Assembly: GCF_040412425.1 (NCBI RefSeq)
Contig: NC_089782.1
Coordinates: forward strand, 42,236,322-42,300,321
Length of the DNA stretch: 64,000 nucleotides
Origin: Macrobrachium rosenbergii
Lineage: Eukaryota; Arthropoda; Malacostraca; Decapoda; Palaemonidae
Direction: 5' to 3'
In this document: positions 51,801 through 62,717 of the stretch, piece after piece
Layout: every line of letters begins with the position of its first letter
Position numbering within the stretch: the stretch's first letter is position 1
The notes under the pieces: generated by a model
What the model saw: only the letters and a program-made list of their open reading frames with translations
What the model was told of the DNA's origin: nothing
Database searches by the model: none
Program-made: the position numbers and the translations under genes

Positions 51801-53678
51801 CCTTTAGTTGTCTCATAAAAGTAAACAAATGACACCCCATTTATTGAGGAAAAACCACCAAATGCTTGCTGATGGGACACGGGATAGAAAACAGGAATGT
51901 ACCAAAGAACAAGTAAAATTGGGATCATAAAAATAAGTACAGATATTTCAGAATAATGGAAGATTTTTCTTGTGATTGTAAAAATTAATACATGGCAGTG
52001 CTTCATGGTTCTTAAACATATAAATTAGTACTTGGATAATAAGTGAAAGGTTTAATAAGAAAAATTTCACTATACAGTATTCTGTCATTTATGCTAACAT
52101 TTTGTTAGTATTATTTGGAGTCTTGTTGCTCTTTACAGCATTTTGTTTGTTGTTTGAACAAGCAAGATTTTTGTAGAGCAGTGCTCTGTGAACCTTGAAA
52201 TATTAAAAATGTTGAAAAATCATTGGTTTTAAAGGTTATTTATTTATATAAAAAAATCCAGAACCTGGAGGATGGATTAAGGAATGGCAGTTTTCTAATC
52301 AAAGATTAAGTGTAGTAAACTGTAGTCTCCATTGTTGTGTTTTATTTTACAGGTAATGGCAAATTTAAGATTTTATGAAAGTGAAGAATCTTTCATGGAG
52401 GATTGCAACAAAATCAGAAGAGGAGACATCATAGGCGTGAAAGGTTTAGCCTTGCGTACAAAAACAGGTGAACTTTCCATCCGACCATCTAAAATAGAGG
52501 TATTAACCCCTTGCCTGCATATGCTGCCTCACCTTCACTTTGGTGTGAAAGACCAGGAAACGAGATATAGACAAAGGTATTTAGATTTAATTATAAATTC
52601 TGATGTTCGTAAGAAGTTTATCGTCCGTGCAAACATTATTTCTTACATCCGTAAATTCTTTGATGACCTTGGTTTCTTAGAAGTGGAAACGCCCATGATG
52701 AATGTTATTGCGGGAGGAGCAACTGCAAAACCTTTTATAACCCATCACAATGAATTGGACATGAATCTTTTCCTTAGAATAGCCCCAGAATTGTATTTGA
52801 AAATGTTGGTTGTTGGTGGCATTGACAGAGTTTATGAAATTGGAAAGCAGTTCAGAAATGAGGGTATTGATCTTACTCACAACCCTGAATTTACAACCTG
52901 TGAATTTTATATGGCATACGCTGACTATAGTGATTTGATAGAATTAACAGAAAAGTTAGTGTCAGGCATGGTTTACAGCATTTTTGGTTCATACAAAGTC
53001 AAGTATCAGCCACAAGGACCAGGTGGTGAAGAATGGGAAATAGATTTTAAACCACCTTATCGTAGGCTTCATATGTTCCCAGACCTTGAAAAGGCCTTAA
53101 ATGTTAAGTTGCCTCCTCCAGACCAGTTAAACACAGAAGAATCTCGCAAAATTTTGAGCGACTTGTGTGAGAAGCATGAAGTTGAGTGTCCGCCGCCAAG
53201 AACAGCAGCAAGACTGTTAGATAAGCTTGTGGGAGAATTCTTAGAAGAGCAGTGTATCAACCCAACATTTATTATGGATCATCCACAGGTTATGAGTCCT
53301 CTGGCCAAGTACCACCGATCCATCAAAGGTTTAACTGAGCGATTTGAACTTTTTGTTGCCAAAAAGGAAATATGTAATGCATACACTGAGTTGAATGATC
53401 CTCTAGATCAAAGGGCAAGATTTGCACAGCAAGCCCAAGACAAAGCTGCAGGAGATGATGAAGCTCAGATGATAGATGAGAATTTCTGTACAGCATTAGA
53501 ATATGGCCTTCCCCCAACTGGAGGATGGGGAATGGGTATTGACAGATTAACTATGTTTTTGACTAATTCTCACAATATAAAGGAGGTTCTATTTTTCCCA
53601 GCAATGAAACCTGAGGAGCACAATAAGAAACCTGGTGATGATAAGAATGGAGATAAAGAAAATAAACCTGTAAGTTAA
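39800..53678 (+). CDS. KARS1: Lysyl-tRNA synthetase, cytosolic form (four coding exons)
   Basis: Class II lysyl-tRNA synthetase, which charges tRNA-Lys with lysine using ATP. Coding exons are 39800-39834, 46293-46386, 49762-50028 and 52353-53678. All junctions are GT-AG and phases agree (2, 0, 0), giving 573 residues; the human enzyme is 597. Residues 12-43 are a Lys/Glu-rich helix, the eukaryotic tRNA-binding extension ([11 protein letters not shown]). Residues about 103-185 are the anticodon-binding OB fold. The catalytic core shows motif 1 ([10 protein letters not shown], 239-248), motif 2 ([15 protein letters not shown], 298-312) and motif 3 (GWGMGIDRL, 523-531), plus the family block [13 protein letters not shown] (508-520). 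The start has A at -3 and G at +4. The tail (residues after about 551) is charged and low-complexity. I see no break or missing catalytic motif. Identity rests on recall of the family and is very secure. Confidence 0.97.
39835..43379 (+). other. KARS intron 1, left part
   Basis: Intronic, AT-rich. Holds the 37-bp duplication at 41.35 kb and a short CCTAA run (40277-40296). No further exon recognised. Confidence 0.6.
41345..41408. repeat. 37-bp tandem duplication in KARS intron 1
   Basis: CCCCTATGATGTCATAAATG is repeated with GCTCTGAGGT. Each unit holds a CRE-like TGATGTCA. Confidence 0.9.
43380..43718. mobile_element. MITE with GGCAGT terminal inverted repeats in KARS intron 1
   Basis: The ends are GGCAGTCCCCAGTTTATGAC and, inverted, GGCAGTTCCCGGTTTAAGAC: 339 bp overall. 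The interior repeats the motif CGTCGTAA several times. No transposase is encoded. A target duplication is not clear, so the superfamily is not assigned. It ends 91 bp before the candidate mitochondrial exon of KARS. Confidence 0.8.
43810..43948 (+). CDS. KARS1: KARS candidate alternative exon with mitochondrial presequence
   Basis: The acceptor is TTATTTACAG| at 43809 and the donor AG|GTGGGT at 43949. An ATG at 43818 (A at -3, G at +4) opens 43 codons that end in the same phase as exon 1 (two bases, AG). Splicing to exon 2 therefore restores serine and reads straight into ELKRRLK, giving a 605-residue form. The peptide has R6, R10, K25, K29 and R37, many Ser/Asn, and only two acidic residues, which suits a mitochondrial presequence. 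If exon 1 is spliced to it, the cytosolic AUG reads 13 codons and stops at 43814-43816, one base before this ATG. Human KARS1 is known to make its mitochondrial form by including an extra exon at the same place. No transcript was available, so exon use is inferred. Confidence 0.75.
46293..46386 (+). CDS. KARS1: KARS coding exon 2 (tRNA-binding N-terminal extension)
   Basis: The acceptor is TTTTTTCTAG| and the donor AAG|GTATTT. It encodes 31 full codons after one base completing serine. Lysine, arginine, glutamate and alanine dominate, giving the amphipathic helix of the eukaryotic N-terminal extension. Both the cytosolic and the proposed mitochondrial first exons join here in the same phase. 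Confidence 0.93.
46930..48300 (+). pseudogene. Degenerate non-LTR retrotransposon reverse transcriptase in KARS intron 2
   Basis: Reading across frames gives [14 protein letters not shown] (about 47465-47506), the KGDALQLEN block (about 47773) and [16 protein letters not shown] (47892-47939), the last matching the V-H-Q-G-S-x-L-S-P-L-L-F-I block of RTE/CR1-like reverse transcriptases. Frameshifts and stops are frequent. The catalytic YADD block is not recognisable. The outer limits are approximate. Confidence 0.65.
48440..48560. repeat. Tandem duplication, ~78-bp unit, KARS intron 2
   Basis: CTAGTGAAGTTACATTC with GTAAGAGCAGT occurs twice, differing by one base in the core. Confidence 0.85.
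49020..49090 (+). mobile_element. SINE family B, diverged 3' fragment in KARS intron 2
   Basis: Contains GCTGAATGGTCTGGTTAAACT, trimmed to the shared TGGTCTGGTTAAACTAA core, after a GGCCAGCC block as in the full copies. Confidence 0.5.
49762..50028 (+). CDS. KARS1: KARS coding exon 3 (start of anticodon-binding domain)
   Basis: The acceptor is TTTTCTCAG| and the donor CAG|GTGAGT. Its 89 codons begin [15 protein letters not shown] and carry the first strands of the OB fold ([11 protein letters not shown], then [15 protein letters not shown]). It starts and ends in phase 0. Confidence 0.95.
50660..51130. repeat. Tandem repeat, 171-179-bp unit, 3 units, KARS intron 3
   Basis: TTACAACCCAAAAG recurs at 50720, 50891 and 51070, followed each time by a TAGGGTACxTAC block; the first two units also share TTGTTTTGGTTCATGTT. 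Confidence 0.88.
52353..53678 (+). CDS. KARS1: KARS terminal coding exon (rest of OB fold and catalytic core)
   Basis: The acceptor is TATTTTACAG|. It encodes 441 residues and then TAA at 53676-53678. The open frame begins 21 bases upstream inside the intron, so the first true codon is GTA at 53352 minus 999, that is 52353. It contains motifs 1, 2 and 3 and the lysine-pocket residues. An unusually large uninterrupted exon carries the whole catalytic domain. A consensus donor (GTAAGT) overlaps the last two sense codons. Confidence 0.97.
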   Translation, partial: VMANLRFYESEESFMEDCNKIRRGDIIGVKGLALRTKTGELSIRPSKIEVLTPCLHMLPHLHFGVKDQETRYRQRYLDLIINSDVRKKFIVRANIISYIRKFFDDLGFLEVETPMMNVIAGGATAKPFITHHNELDMNLFLRIAPELYLKMLVVGGIDRVYEIGKQFRNEGIDLTHNPEFTTCEFYMAYADYSDLIELTEKLVSGMVYSIFGSYKVKYQPQGPGGEEWEIDFKPPYRRLHMFPDLEKALNVKLPPPDQLNTEESRKILSDLCEKHEVECPPPRTAARLLDKLVGEFLEEQCINPTFIMDHPQVMSPLAKYHRSIKGLTERFELFVAKKEICNAYTELNDPLDQRARFAQQAQDKAAGDDEAQMIDENFCTALEYGLPPTGGWGMGIDRLTMFLTNSHNIKEVLFFPAMKPEEHNKKPGDDKNGDKENKPVS

Positions 53679-53902
53679 CATAAATGCAGCTCTAGTTTGT
53701 TGCTGTTAAGTAAATGACTCGCTGCATATTTTTTTGAGGGTTATTTTTTACTTATGGCTTTACACTTTTCATAGCTTTAAATGTGTACCTCTATAAATTG
53801 TAATTTGAAGGGGATAGAAATGAAGGGTAATGTAATTTGAAGGGATAGAAACAAGGTTATCAAATTTTATTGTAATTGTATGCAATAGTAATTTCTCTAA
53901 AA

Positions 53903-53908
53903 AATAAA
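53903..53908 (+). terminator. KARS polyadenylation signal
   Basis: AATAAA lies 225 bases after the KARS stop codon, which fits a normal 3' UTR. The true cleavage site is not known. Confidence 0.6.
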
Positions 53909-54654
53909 CGGTCCTAAAGTCACGTGGAATTTTGTGGGTTTTATAAAGTGATTAATATATATTCAGTGTAGTGGATGAATTAGTTTTATTTCCATAACCA
54001 CTATTTTCATGAGAAAAGAAATGTTTGGAGTGGAGCATTAACTGCTACCGATGACAGCTGATATGACTTCAGTGTGTAATAATGTAAAGTATTTTACTAC
54101 GGGTCAGTGTGTTATACACCCATCTGCAAAACTTCAGTAATGAGCCAAAAGACAAGTACATGTTTTGTTTATTGGCAGATTAGGTTTTTTCAGTTTAGCA
54201 CACAAAGCTTTGAAACTCAGCTGGTAGCATGAAGAGTAATGATCAACATAATTGTAAAGTATATCCCTAAGTTCGGAAAGGACAATAGTATATTAACTGT
54301 AATAAATGTAAGATTAAATTATCATTATTACACTTTCCCAAAGGAGAATTATTCTTTTTGAGACATTTTATGATATATTTGGCTAAATACTGCAAACAGA
54401 AAGTTCGATGTTTGTGAAAGCCTTATTCATGTCAACACAAAAACAATATTTATGTTAACACAAAAACAGACTTGTCATCAGGAGAAGGATTATAAGGATG
54501 CTGTAATGACAGCTGCATTGTCCTGCCATTTCTTAAGTACACAAGTAATTTTTCTTACATGTGTAATGGCAAACTAAATATACCACTAAATCAAAATGCA
54601 AACAAAAAATATAAGCTGACCCTAACATATATATAAAATTTAGTTAAAGAAATA

Positions 54655-54755
54655 TTTCACTACTAACCCATTAATTACAGTTAGAAATAATTTTTCACTA
54701 CTAACCCATTACTTATTAAATTAGAAGTAATTTTTCACTACTAACCCATTACTAA
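54655..54755. repeat. Short tandem triplication (TTTTTCACTACTAACCCATTA)
   Basis: The motif TCACTACTAACCCATTA occurs three times at about 40-base spacing. No function is apparent. Confidence 0.85.
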
Positions 54756-54852
54756 GTTTTTGTGCTACTGCATAACCCAATAACCTAGACACTCCACAGA
54801 AGATACACTTCAGTTTCACCTCAGTGAGTATGCATCTGGGTTCAGTAGGCCA

Positions 54853-55033
54853 CACGTGATGTTCCAACCAACTATGAAGAGAAAAAGGGGCTCAATGCCT
54901 GTAAATAATGGGTTTGCGTTAACAAATTAGTTGTGGTTTTAACCACTTGTGATGTTCCAACCAACTATGAAGAGAAAAAGGGGCTCAATCCCTGTAAATA
55001 ATGGGTTTGCATTAACACATTAGTTGTGGTTTT
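54853..55033. repeat. 92-bp tandem duplication downstream of KARS
   Basis: Two near-identical units, each with TGATGTTCCAACCAACTATG and TAAATAATGGGTTTGC. Confidence 0.92.
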
Positions 55034-58000
55034 ACGTTATATTTGTTTCACTACATAGTCATTACTATACATTCAACCAAGTAGCTATTTAAGGTGGGAA
55101 AACTTCCAAAGCTGCCACCCCACATGATAATTTCAGCCAGGATATGTGGGAGTTGTGTGAAGCTCCAAAGTAAACAAACACTGTACAGTAACCAGTTTTG
55201 ATGACTAGTGACAGGTAGTGAATTAAACTGAAATTTAGTTAAGCTGCTGGTTTTACTCTTTTGGGTAGATTAACGAGAATGAAGCTTTCCTGACCGTGTG
55301 ACAGCAAATATGGCAATTATGAGTCTGCTATTGAGGCACCTCCACTTTCCCCAACAAGCACGCACACACTTCAGTAGTTCAAAAAACCTGTCCAGCTGCT
55401 GTACATGCCCATGTGGAAAAAACTAAAATTCTTTAAAGAAAATCTAGAACTAGTTGATGGTGATTTCACTGGAGCTGCATGTAAAATGGAGCCAATATCC
55501 AAATTTCTGTCAAAAGCCAGACGTTGAAACCAGCCCTAATTTCACAACTACCTTTACCTAAAGCTCTGCTTGTCTCAGCCATAAAAGAATATTATATTCT
55601 GGTTAAACTTAACCCTTTCGCTTATGACCCCTACAAACAATTACGTTTGTGGGAAGTGTCAGTATGCATCTGTTCAGATGCATAGCTCTGACAATTTTCA
55701 AGGTAGACTGCTCAATTTTGTTTCATTTTGCAACAATGATTGCTCTATACAATGGCATAAAAAAAAAAAAAAAAGACTCCCAAAATAACTACGCTACATA
55801 GAGTAGAAATGACATGAGAAAACTTTGCACTTTCTCCCCCCAAAAAAAACTTTGCAATAGGTCAGAAGCATACAGAGATAGGCATGGAGCTGTCTGCTCT
55901 GAAGAAGTATGATGTCTCCTCAAAAATGTAGCGGGAACCTGCAGAAGGGTTGATGGGCAAGTATTCGGAAATACTCATCCTTCAAACGAAACAAAGGAAT
56001 CAAAGTCTGACTTCTTGATGTTTGTATGGAGCGTGTTGTTTGTCTTGAACTAAGGCTGTTGAAATGGGTTGGGGAAAAAAAGATTTATGAATTCTAAATA
56101 CCTGTCACCTTCTCTACAAGAGAGGGACAGTTGTAGACACTGGGAACCGGATTATACAATTTCCACAACGTATTCATACAGTATATAACCTTTAACTTCC
56201 CTGCAGAGGAAACTTCAACAAGCCGAAACAAACCTGTGGATGTGGACCAGATGTTAATGAGGAGTGGTAGGAATTCTAAGGGAAGCTTATATCCTAGCAA
56301 AAGGGCATCCACTACCCAGATTTCAGTCACTGAAAACGATCCTCAAGTCTAATTGCACTCCCCACCAGCGGCTGCACATGGGGAGGAAAGCAGTCTTCAC
56401 GTCTTATTCCTACCTCTTAACCTTACTCCCCTTTCAGGAAAGGGAAGGAGTTTAAAAAGGACACCTTCCATGTTTCTGTGATCCAAAGGGACCGAAGACA
56501 TCATTGGCAGCTCTTGAATCTATTGCAAAACTTGGTTGTACAATGGCCAGTGGCTTAGACCAATTCCAGAACGGATCATTCTGAGGGTGAATGGAAAAAA
56601 GAAGAGGATCAATCCTAACTCTGAAGTTTCTACCTGGCACACTCTTGGTTCCCTGTGTAACCCCATAAATGGATCAGTATTGACAAGTCTCGAACACTTG
56701 TTACAAAAAATTTGAATGACTCCAGTCGACGTTACGAATAAGTCATCGAGAGAGGTCGAGGGAACCAGAAAGCGAGATGTAGAACACATTCGAGTAAATC
56801 TGAAAACCAAAGAATCGACAGCAGTTGAAGGCCATGGACGATCTGTAGAAAGAGGAGACGACATTGTACAGGTCCCAAAGAACAGTCGTTTAACGAGGCT
56901 GTGAAAAAAGTTGCTATGACGGCAGCAGTCCTGGCCACGTGAACTGGGCCGGGGGTCATCCCTCATACGTTGGGAAGACAAACATCTTACTCTGTCACCT
57001 CCGTAAGATAATTTGAGACGTCTTCTGCCTGTACCCTAGCAAAAGGACAGCACTAGTTGAAATTTCAGGGTTGCAGGAGAGGGAAGAGACTTGTAATTGT
57101 TCCAAGCAGAAGGAGAACTGGCAACGCTATGCAAAGGCCAAACTTTCTTTTGGTACGTAAAAGATGTTTAGCTTGTCTTTTGCTACAGGAGAGGGGAAAG
57201 TGGATGGTGACTGGGAATAAGAGAAATACTGTATACAAGAACTAGTGTCACTTCAGGTGTAGGGCCATGCTAACATCACAGCACCTTTCCAAGGACATGT
57301 ACACTCCCTTCCTCTGCATGATGTACGTTTTATGCTTGGGGCTACAACTGCTTGGGGGACATGAGGCATTGGTCCTGTTTGTTCTCAATGATAGGATAAA
57401 AACTGGACCAAAAAATAATTTAAAATAAAAAAAAGCTGAAATGTACAATGCCATGACTCAAAGCAAGAAGGAAAGGTTTAATGGTAATCAGCCAGACTAC
57501 TGCCAGGAGAGCAAGACGAGATGTGTCCACAATCTATGGCAGCTGATAAAAGAATGGATGGCATGCATAAGATTAAAGCGATGGGAAACCCCTCTTACCC
57601 CTTCCCCACCAGAATACTGTCCCTGTTAGTAAAGTCTACAGCCAATCCAGCACATGCGCTGAAGACATAATCCTTATACAAAAGGCAGGCAAAGTTTTTG
57701 TATCCTCACAGAAACACAGTTTACATGTACAGGAGATTTTTCTACATTTAACACCTTCCTTTGATTTAGCAACTGAAACTTCCGAGGAACTGAAATTTTC
57801 TCTTCCCCTTCAATTATAACATCTCTAGGTCACTATCAAATCATGTCTGCTTCACTGCTTTCAGGGTAGTATGGATCAATGATTTCTTTTCAGGAGTCCA
57901 GTATAGATTAAGTCCTGTGTGCAGAGCTTGAACAAGATCAGATTGAGAAGAGCATACCGAGTTTCCGCTGGCTCTAAATATATCGTAGTGCTAGAGGTGT

Positions 58001-58429
58001 TATGTCACTTAATCCAATCAAGGATCAACTAATGTCAAAGTTCCTGCAGCCAAATAAGTGCTTAAATGGAAAGAACACATAATGCCACTTTCTTTAGGAA
58101 GGAAAATTTTGAGCTGTGTACAGGATAACAGACACTATAAATTCTTGTTAGCTGTCAAGTGTACCTGAATGTATACTCAGTCAGGTGAAACATGGGGATG
58201 CTTCTTCTGTGGAATTTCTAGGAACTGCAGATATACATAAGGCTAAAGTCAAATCTGGTAAAATACAATAAGTGAATGTTTACCTTTCTGTCAGGAATCA
58301 AGCAGGGCATTACATATACGTAAGCAGAAATTTGATACAGCTGAAAGTTACAATTACTGAATTGTACTGGCTTTATAATGTAATCCTTCCAGTCTGCACA
58401 GACAGCTTACATGGTAATATGATTAAGCC

Positions 58430-58552
58430 TCAGAGTTTGCTGGGTGATCCATAGTACTTTTGAATAAGATTTACTGCTAGAGAAGCGGCTTCTTTGCTAC
58501 ATCCCCAAAATGTCGAAATTCCACAGCCTCCATGGCCATAGTTATGCACAAC
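58430..58552 (-). CDS. D-amino-acid oxidase-like terminal exon with SKL tail
   Basis: The acceptor is TTCTTCCAG|. It encodes NYGHGG, a C-terminal helix and the peroxisomal tripeptide SKL before TGA at 58432-58430. The exon is short and ends where family members end, so the SKL is in its native place. Confidence 0.9.
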   Translation of the reverse strand, partial: VVHNYGHGGCGISTFWGCSKEAASLAVNLIQKYYGSPSKL

Positions 58553-59072
58553 CTGGAAGAATAGAAAGTAAAACATGTAGCTGCCATGATGCACAATCTT
58601 TCCAAACATTATGCAAAAGTATGAAAATTATACACTTAAATGTCTTAAGTATGGTTCCTTTGATAGTGATTAGTATGAATTTTATTGGTTTCAAATGGTA
58701 ATATTGCATATCATCTGTAAGAAAATTAAAGGTACTGGAAAGGAGAACAAGGTAGGGTATACATAGGTTCCTCTATTTGAGATTCAATTAGTTTCATCAT
58801 ACTGATTAAAAAAAAAAATTCAAAGAAATTAACCTCTTGCCATGCCTTTTAAAAGTGACCAACTAGTGAAGCATGGTTTATAGACATTTTAAACCTAAAA
58901 GAAAGAACAAAGTAAGTGTATTGTTTACAATGAACCTTAAGATTGCATTAATGCTTCAAGTATATCTTACAGGAATATGACGATCTTTAACAACTATCTC
59001 GTCTGTATCAACACGGATTCCACCTTTCCTGCAGGGACGAAGTCCAACCCACTCTTTCACTACTTCACAGTT
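58430..59072 (-). CDS. D-aspartate/D-amino-acid oxidase-like enzyme, last two exons (partial gene)
   Basis: FAD-dependent oxidases of this family deaminate D-amino acids to 2-oxo acids, releasing ammonia and hydrogen peroxide in peroxisomes. Exon 59072-58971 (34 codons) has EWVGLRPCRKGGIRV; the Arg after GL is the family's conserved substrate-carboxylate residue. Exon 58552-58430 (40 residues plus stop) has VVHNYGHGGCGISTFWG, the C-terminal FAD-site signature, and ends in SKL, a canonical peroxisomal signal. Both junctions are phase 0 GT-AG. The signature departs from the usual form: F replaces H before WG, and S replaces A in GCA. The -RPCRKGGIRV- block resembles D-aspartate oxidases more than DAO, but two exons do not settle it. 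Upstream exons were not found up to 61.7 kb and may lie beyond the window. Confidence 0.88.
58971..59072 (-). CDS. D-amino-acid oxidase-like penultimate exon
   Basis: The acceptor TTTTTTTCAG| precedes AAC TGT and the donor is CCT|GTAAGA. Its 34 codons carry the conserved GLRP and G-I-R-V positions of the substrate-binding strand region. Confidence 0.88.
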
Positions 59073-61768
59073 CTGAAAAAAAATAAAGATAAATATGCTT
59101 TTACAATACTTTTAGCATTACATGTTCAGCATTGTAAGTTTAAATACGTATCATGAATACACCAAATTAATTTATTGAGACGTTTTGTACTTTCATAAAA
59201 CTTGGCTGATAAAACTACAGTAATACTAGTCACTTTCTTAACATCATGCAGATTTTTCTAAGTGCAAAGGCCAATGAAATCTTGAAAGATGGTTTTGAGA
59301 TGCAATGAGAAGGGGTGGAGAGCAGGCAGTCAGAAATGTAATAGGTACAGAAAAAACAGAATCAACTCAAACTGTGGATAAAAGATAGATGAAGAGCTTG
59401 ACTATACAAAAATTATAGCAGGATATACACAGTGGAAGACTAACAGAACAGACAGGGATTTAGGCAAAACTTGCTTCACATTCAACCTAAGAAAGGGGAG
59501 TTCTGAAGTAAAATGATGATGAAATGCCAATGGAATAAGTAACCTAATGTAATTTTCTAGCACAGGCCCATAGTATGAAAACAAAGGAAGAGCGGGACTG
59601 ACCCACGAAGGGAGCAACAGACCTTATTCTTGAGGAAAGTCCTGAGTCTGGAAAAGTGGAAGTAGGAAAAGAACTCTGACCTTTCAATGACTACACTGTC
59701 CATATAAAAAGAAATTCTGTGGCCTGCACAACAATACATTGCTTTAGAAAGCATTCTCCATGTAGGGGGATACTTCATAGTGTGCTTAGCATAGCACACA
59801 CATTCATTAGGCCCAGCTTGCTTCCTTCCATAGACTTACATCCTTGCTCTAAATTTCATCTCATGAAATCATCTTTGGGCATGCATTAAGAGTATGGAAG
59901 TTTAACCCCATGGTGTCATTAAACTCTCCACTTCATAATAATAAAAGAAAGCACTCCTATAAATTCTAGTCTCCAAAAATGCTGATTTTTAACAAAATAT
60001 ATTTATAATGCATTTATTCTCTAAAAAAGAAAATCCTTAAAGTTTGCTACCACACAAAAAATTTAAATGAAAAAGGTGATGAATAACAGAAACAGGCCTG
60101 CACTTGAACTTTAGGCCTAAACCTCATAAACAGACTATCCAAATAATATTGCAAGGGAGTGAGGAAGACTGGCACTTTTTTCTCATTTGCCCTTTTCAAT
60201 TCATTACAAAAGAAGGTGGAGAACTGAACAGACTCTTTCTTTGTCTCTCAACAAGGGCAAGCAAATGAGCAGCTGAGATTTTCTATCAAAGAAAGTAAAA
60301 GTTATCTTTTTGCTATATTGTATATGGTACTGTACTACGGTAGTTTTTTTTTTTTTGTCTTTGCTGGAGAGAAGGACTTACATTGTAGAACTCTTCCAAT
60401 AATATCTAGGGACTCTTGTTTTTTGTTCTCATACTGTATTACCATTTTACTACTGTATAGATTATCTTTATCAATATTTGTGTCTGTATGCCTTTCCTTC
60501 CCCTTTTAATGTTAATTCTGAAGTGGTGCAAATATTCTGTCCATTTTTGGCTTGTTACACACTGGAATATGATCACTGGCTTGCACAGACAGGATTTTAG
60601 AAGGCACTACATAGTAAAAGGTTTATACACTTGCGAGGTGGCATTTTTAGAGTAATATAATGTAGCAAGAGTAATATTGGCCTTTACTAGTGTTCCATAT
60701 CAGATCTGTAGCAAATTTCAGTGAAGTGGTGAAAGCAGACTCTGGTTTCTCACATACTAGACAGGATTTTGGAAATTATAGTGGTATGACCATTTTGGGT
60801 GGGCTGTGGAGCTTTACAGTTAACTTCTCAATATGTGCTCTTCATTGCTAGAAATGACAGAGGTGTTGTAGATACTAATGAAACCTTTTGTTTCCTCTAG
60901 AAATGCAGTTCCATTCGCAATCATATACGGTAACTGTTGGACAGAATTTCATTCTGTTCTCTAATGCTCTTGGTGGTCCAGGCACTGAATTTTCTTTCTG
61001 TATGCACCTTTCATTACCTGGTATTAATACTTGTTGGTTAAGAACTGTCAGATGTGGTAATAAGGTAATCACATAGGGAAATACATTCTGATCCTTCCTG
61101 CATATACAGTAAATCTGAAAGAAATAACAGTACCATAGTACAGTAATGAAATAAGAAGTACTGTACTCTGATGATTTTCAGCTCAAATATATATATTTAC
61201 TGTTTATACTGGAATAAAATTTTTGTAATTACTGTATCAGTATCACCTGCTACCATAAATTTGAAATGACATTTTAAATGAAAAGCCCCTATGTGTGTGT
61301 TCATTCCATAAGTAAAAATCCCAACATGATATGAACGGAAAATTAGTTAGAGGTGACCATTTGATCAGCAGCATTCTTTGTAATTGACTTAGGTTCTCTT
61401 TGGAAGAGCTATTGTCAACTCAGTATAACTGGACACAACTGTGACATGTCAATGAACATCATTAATCAAACGCCCAAATGCCAGATTTAAACTGATCATC
61501 TACCCTATGCAATAGCAGGCATGCATAAAGCCACCAATGCAGCCACATGTCAGCTCTGTATTAAAAAGTACTGTATCTAGACCAGACAATGGAGGTGTTT
61601 TCCTGAAAGAGGATAGGCAATTTCTACTGGAGCTAAGGAACTGCCTTGCATCACCTAAAACAAAATGCACAACATAAATCCCAAGACCACCTTTGACAGT
61701 AGCAGGGATCTAGAGTGTTTGCAGAGCCAAAATTTGACTGTTTGCGACTTACTAGCCAACGCATAAAA
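59073..61768. other. Probable oxidase intron, no exon recognised
   Basis: Searched on the minus strand for earlier oxidase exons (GGT-H-Q, IRGQ and NCTG type blocks); none found. A 65-residue minus and 62-residue plus frame at 60.88-61.08 kb are unlike the family. Confidence 0.45.
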
Positions 61769-62098
61769 TGTTATTTTCATAATAAAATAAATTTTTGAAC
61801 ATACTTACCTGGTAGTTATATATATAGCTTAAGTCCCTGACGTCCACGGCAGAATTTCAAAACTCGCAGGAATTTGCCGATCGGTAGTCAGGTGAACCAC
61901 CTGTAGCCCTCTACCCAGGTACCTGGAACCATTCCAACTATTCCTCAGATCTTCCATGCCCCTAGTCTCTAGAGGGGAGGAGAGATGGGAATATAATTAT
62001 ATATAACTACCAGGTAACCAGTATGTTCAAAAATTTATTTTATTATGAAAATAACATTTTTAAACATCTAACTTCCCTGGTAGTTATATATATAGCTG
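61769..62098. repeat. Inverted-repeat module (foldback), three arms
   Basis: Arm A (61769-61829) and its inverted copy A' (61992-62055) match over about 60 bases with few differences. They flank a 160-bp loop. A second forward copy of part of the arm follows at about 62049-62098. The arms contain CTGGTAGTTATATATATAGC. It lies next to the DIRS-like remnant and may be its terminal module or a separate MITE. Confidence 0.85.
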
Positions 62099-62179
62099 AT
62101 TGACACCTTTGGTGGAGGGTCAGAGACAGCTAACATCGTTGGAATTATAAAGTTGCAAAACAACTCTAGGTTCCTACCT

Positions 62180-62717
62180 GTTAAGGAAGCTGACTTCAAT
62201 ATTTCTCATTATGTCTGCATTCCTTAAGAGATCCAGCGATCCACCCAGGGGCTGAAAAATCTCTAGGGGCTGTCAACCGGTGTATAACCTCTATGTGACT
62301 AGACCTCCTCTCAATACCGGGCGTTACCAAGGAACTTTCATCCCAATGATTGTGGAAGACTGCGCCCAATCTTCACAAACAACCATAAAATTTCAACCAT
62401 TCCAAGGCAAGAACAAAAGGTATTGTTTTATGGAATTGGATTAAGGAAGCTGACTTCAATGAACTCGCCCTCATTATGTCTGCATTCCTTAAGAGATCCA
62501 GCGATCCACCCAGGGGCTGAAAAATCTCTAGGGGCTGTCAACCGATTGTATAACCTCTATGTGACTAGACCTCCTCTCAATACCCTAGTTCCAGGCACTT
62601 CCAAGGAACTTTCAAACCAATGAATGCAGAAGACTGCATCCAGTCTTCACAAACAACCATAAAAAAAAAAAATCTCCATCCCAAGGTAAGAAAAAAGGGT
62701 ATTGGTTTATGGGATTG
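62180..62717. repeat. Tandem duplication of a ~262-bp unit at the end of the recombinase element
   Basis: Two units (about 62180-62441 and 62442-62717) share GGAAGCTGACTTCAAT, a long nearly identical core around CCACCCAGGGGCTGAAAAAT, and the same right end. The second unit overlaps the recombinase stop codon. Direct repeats after the recombinase are expected in DIRS/Ngaro-type elements (split direct repeats), but the left copy is outside the window. Confidence 0.85.

Larger units (their letters stand above)
53909..58429. other. Between KARS and the oxidase gene, no gene seen
   Basis: Holds the triplication and 92-bp duplication at 54.6-55.0 kb and poly(A) patches. Around 56.1-57.3 kb, overlapping frames of 62-153 residues appear on both strands in less AT-rich sequence; none resembles a known family. 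Confidence 0.5.

Noticed and set aside
56520..56981. 153-residue minus frame and overlapping plus frames
   Set aside because: No recognisable domain, frames on both strands compete, and no splice context supports an exon.
60369..60445. Possible earlier exon of the oxidase gene on the minus strand (acceptor near 60440, donor near 60380)
   Set aside because: Its donor leaves phase 1, but the next oxidase exon needs phase 0, and the peptide does not resemble the family.
60888..61076. 62-residue plus frame after a CTCTAG acceptor-like site
   Set aside because: Unlike any family I know; overlaps an equally long minus frame.
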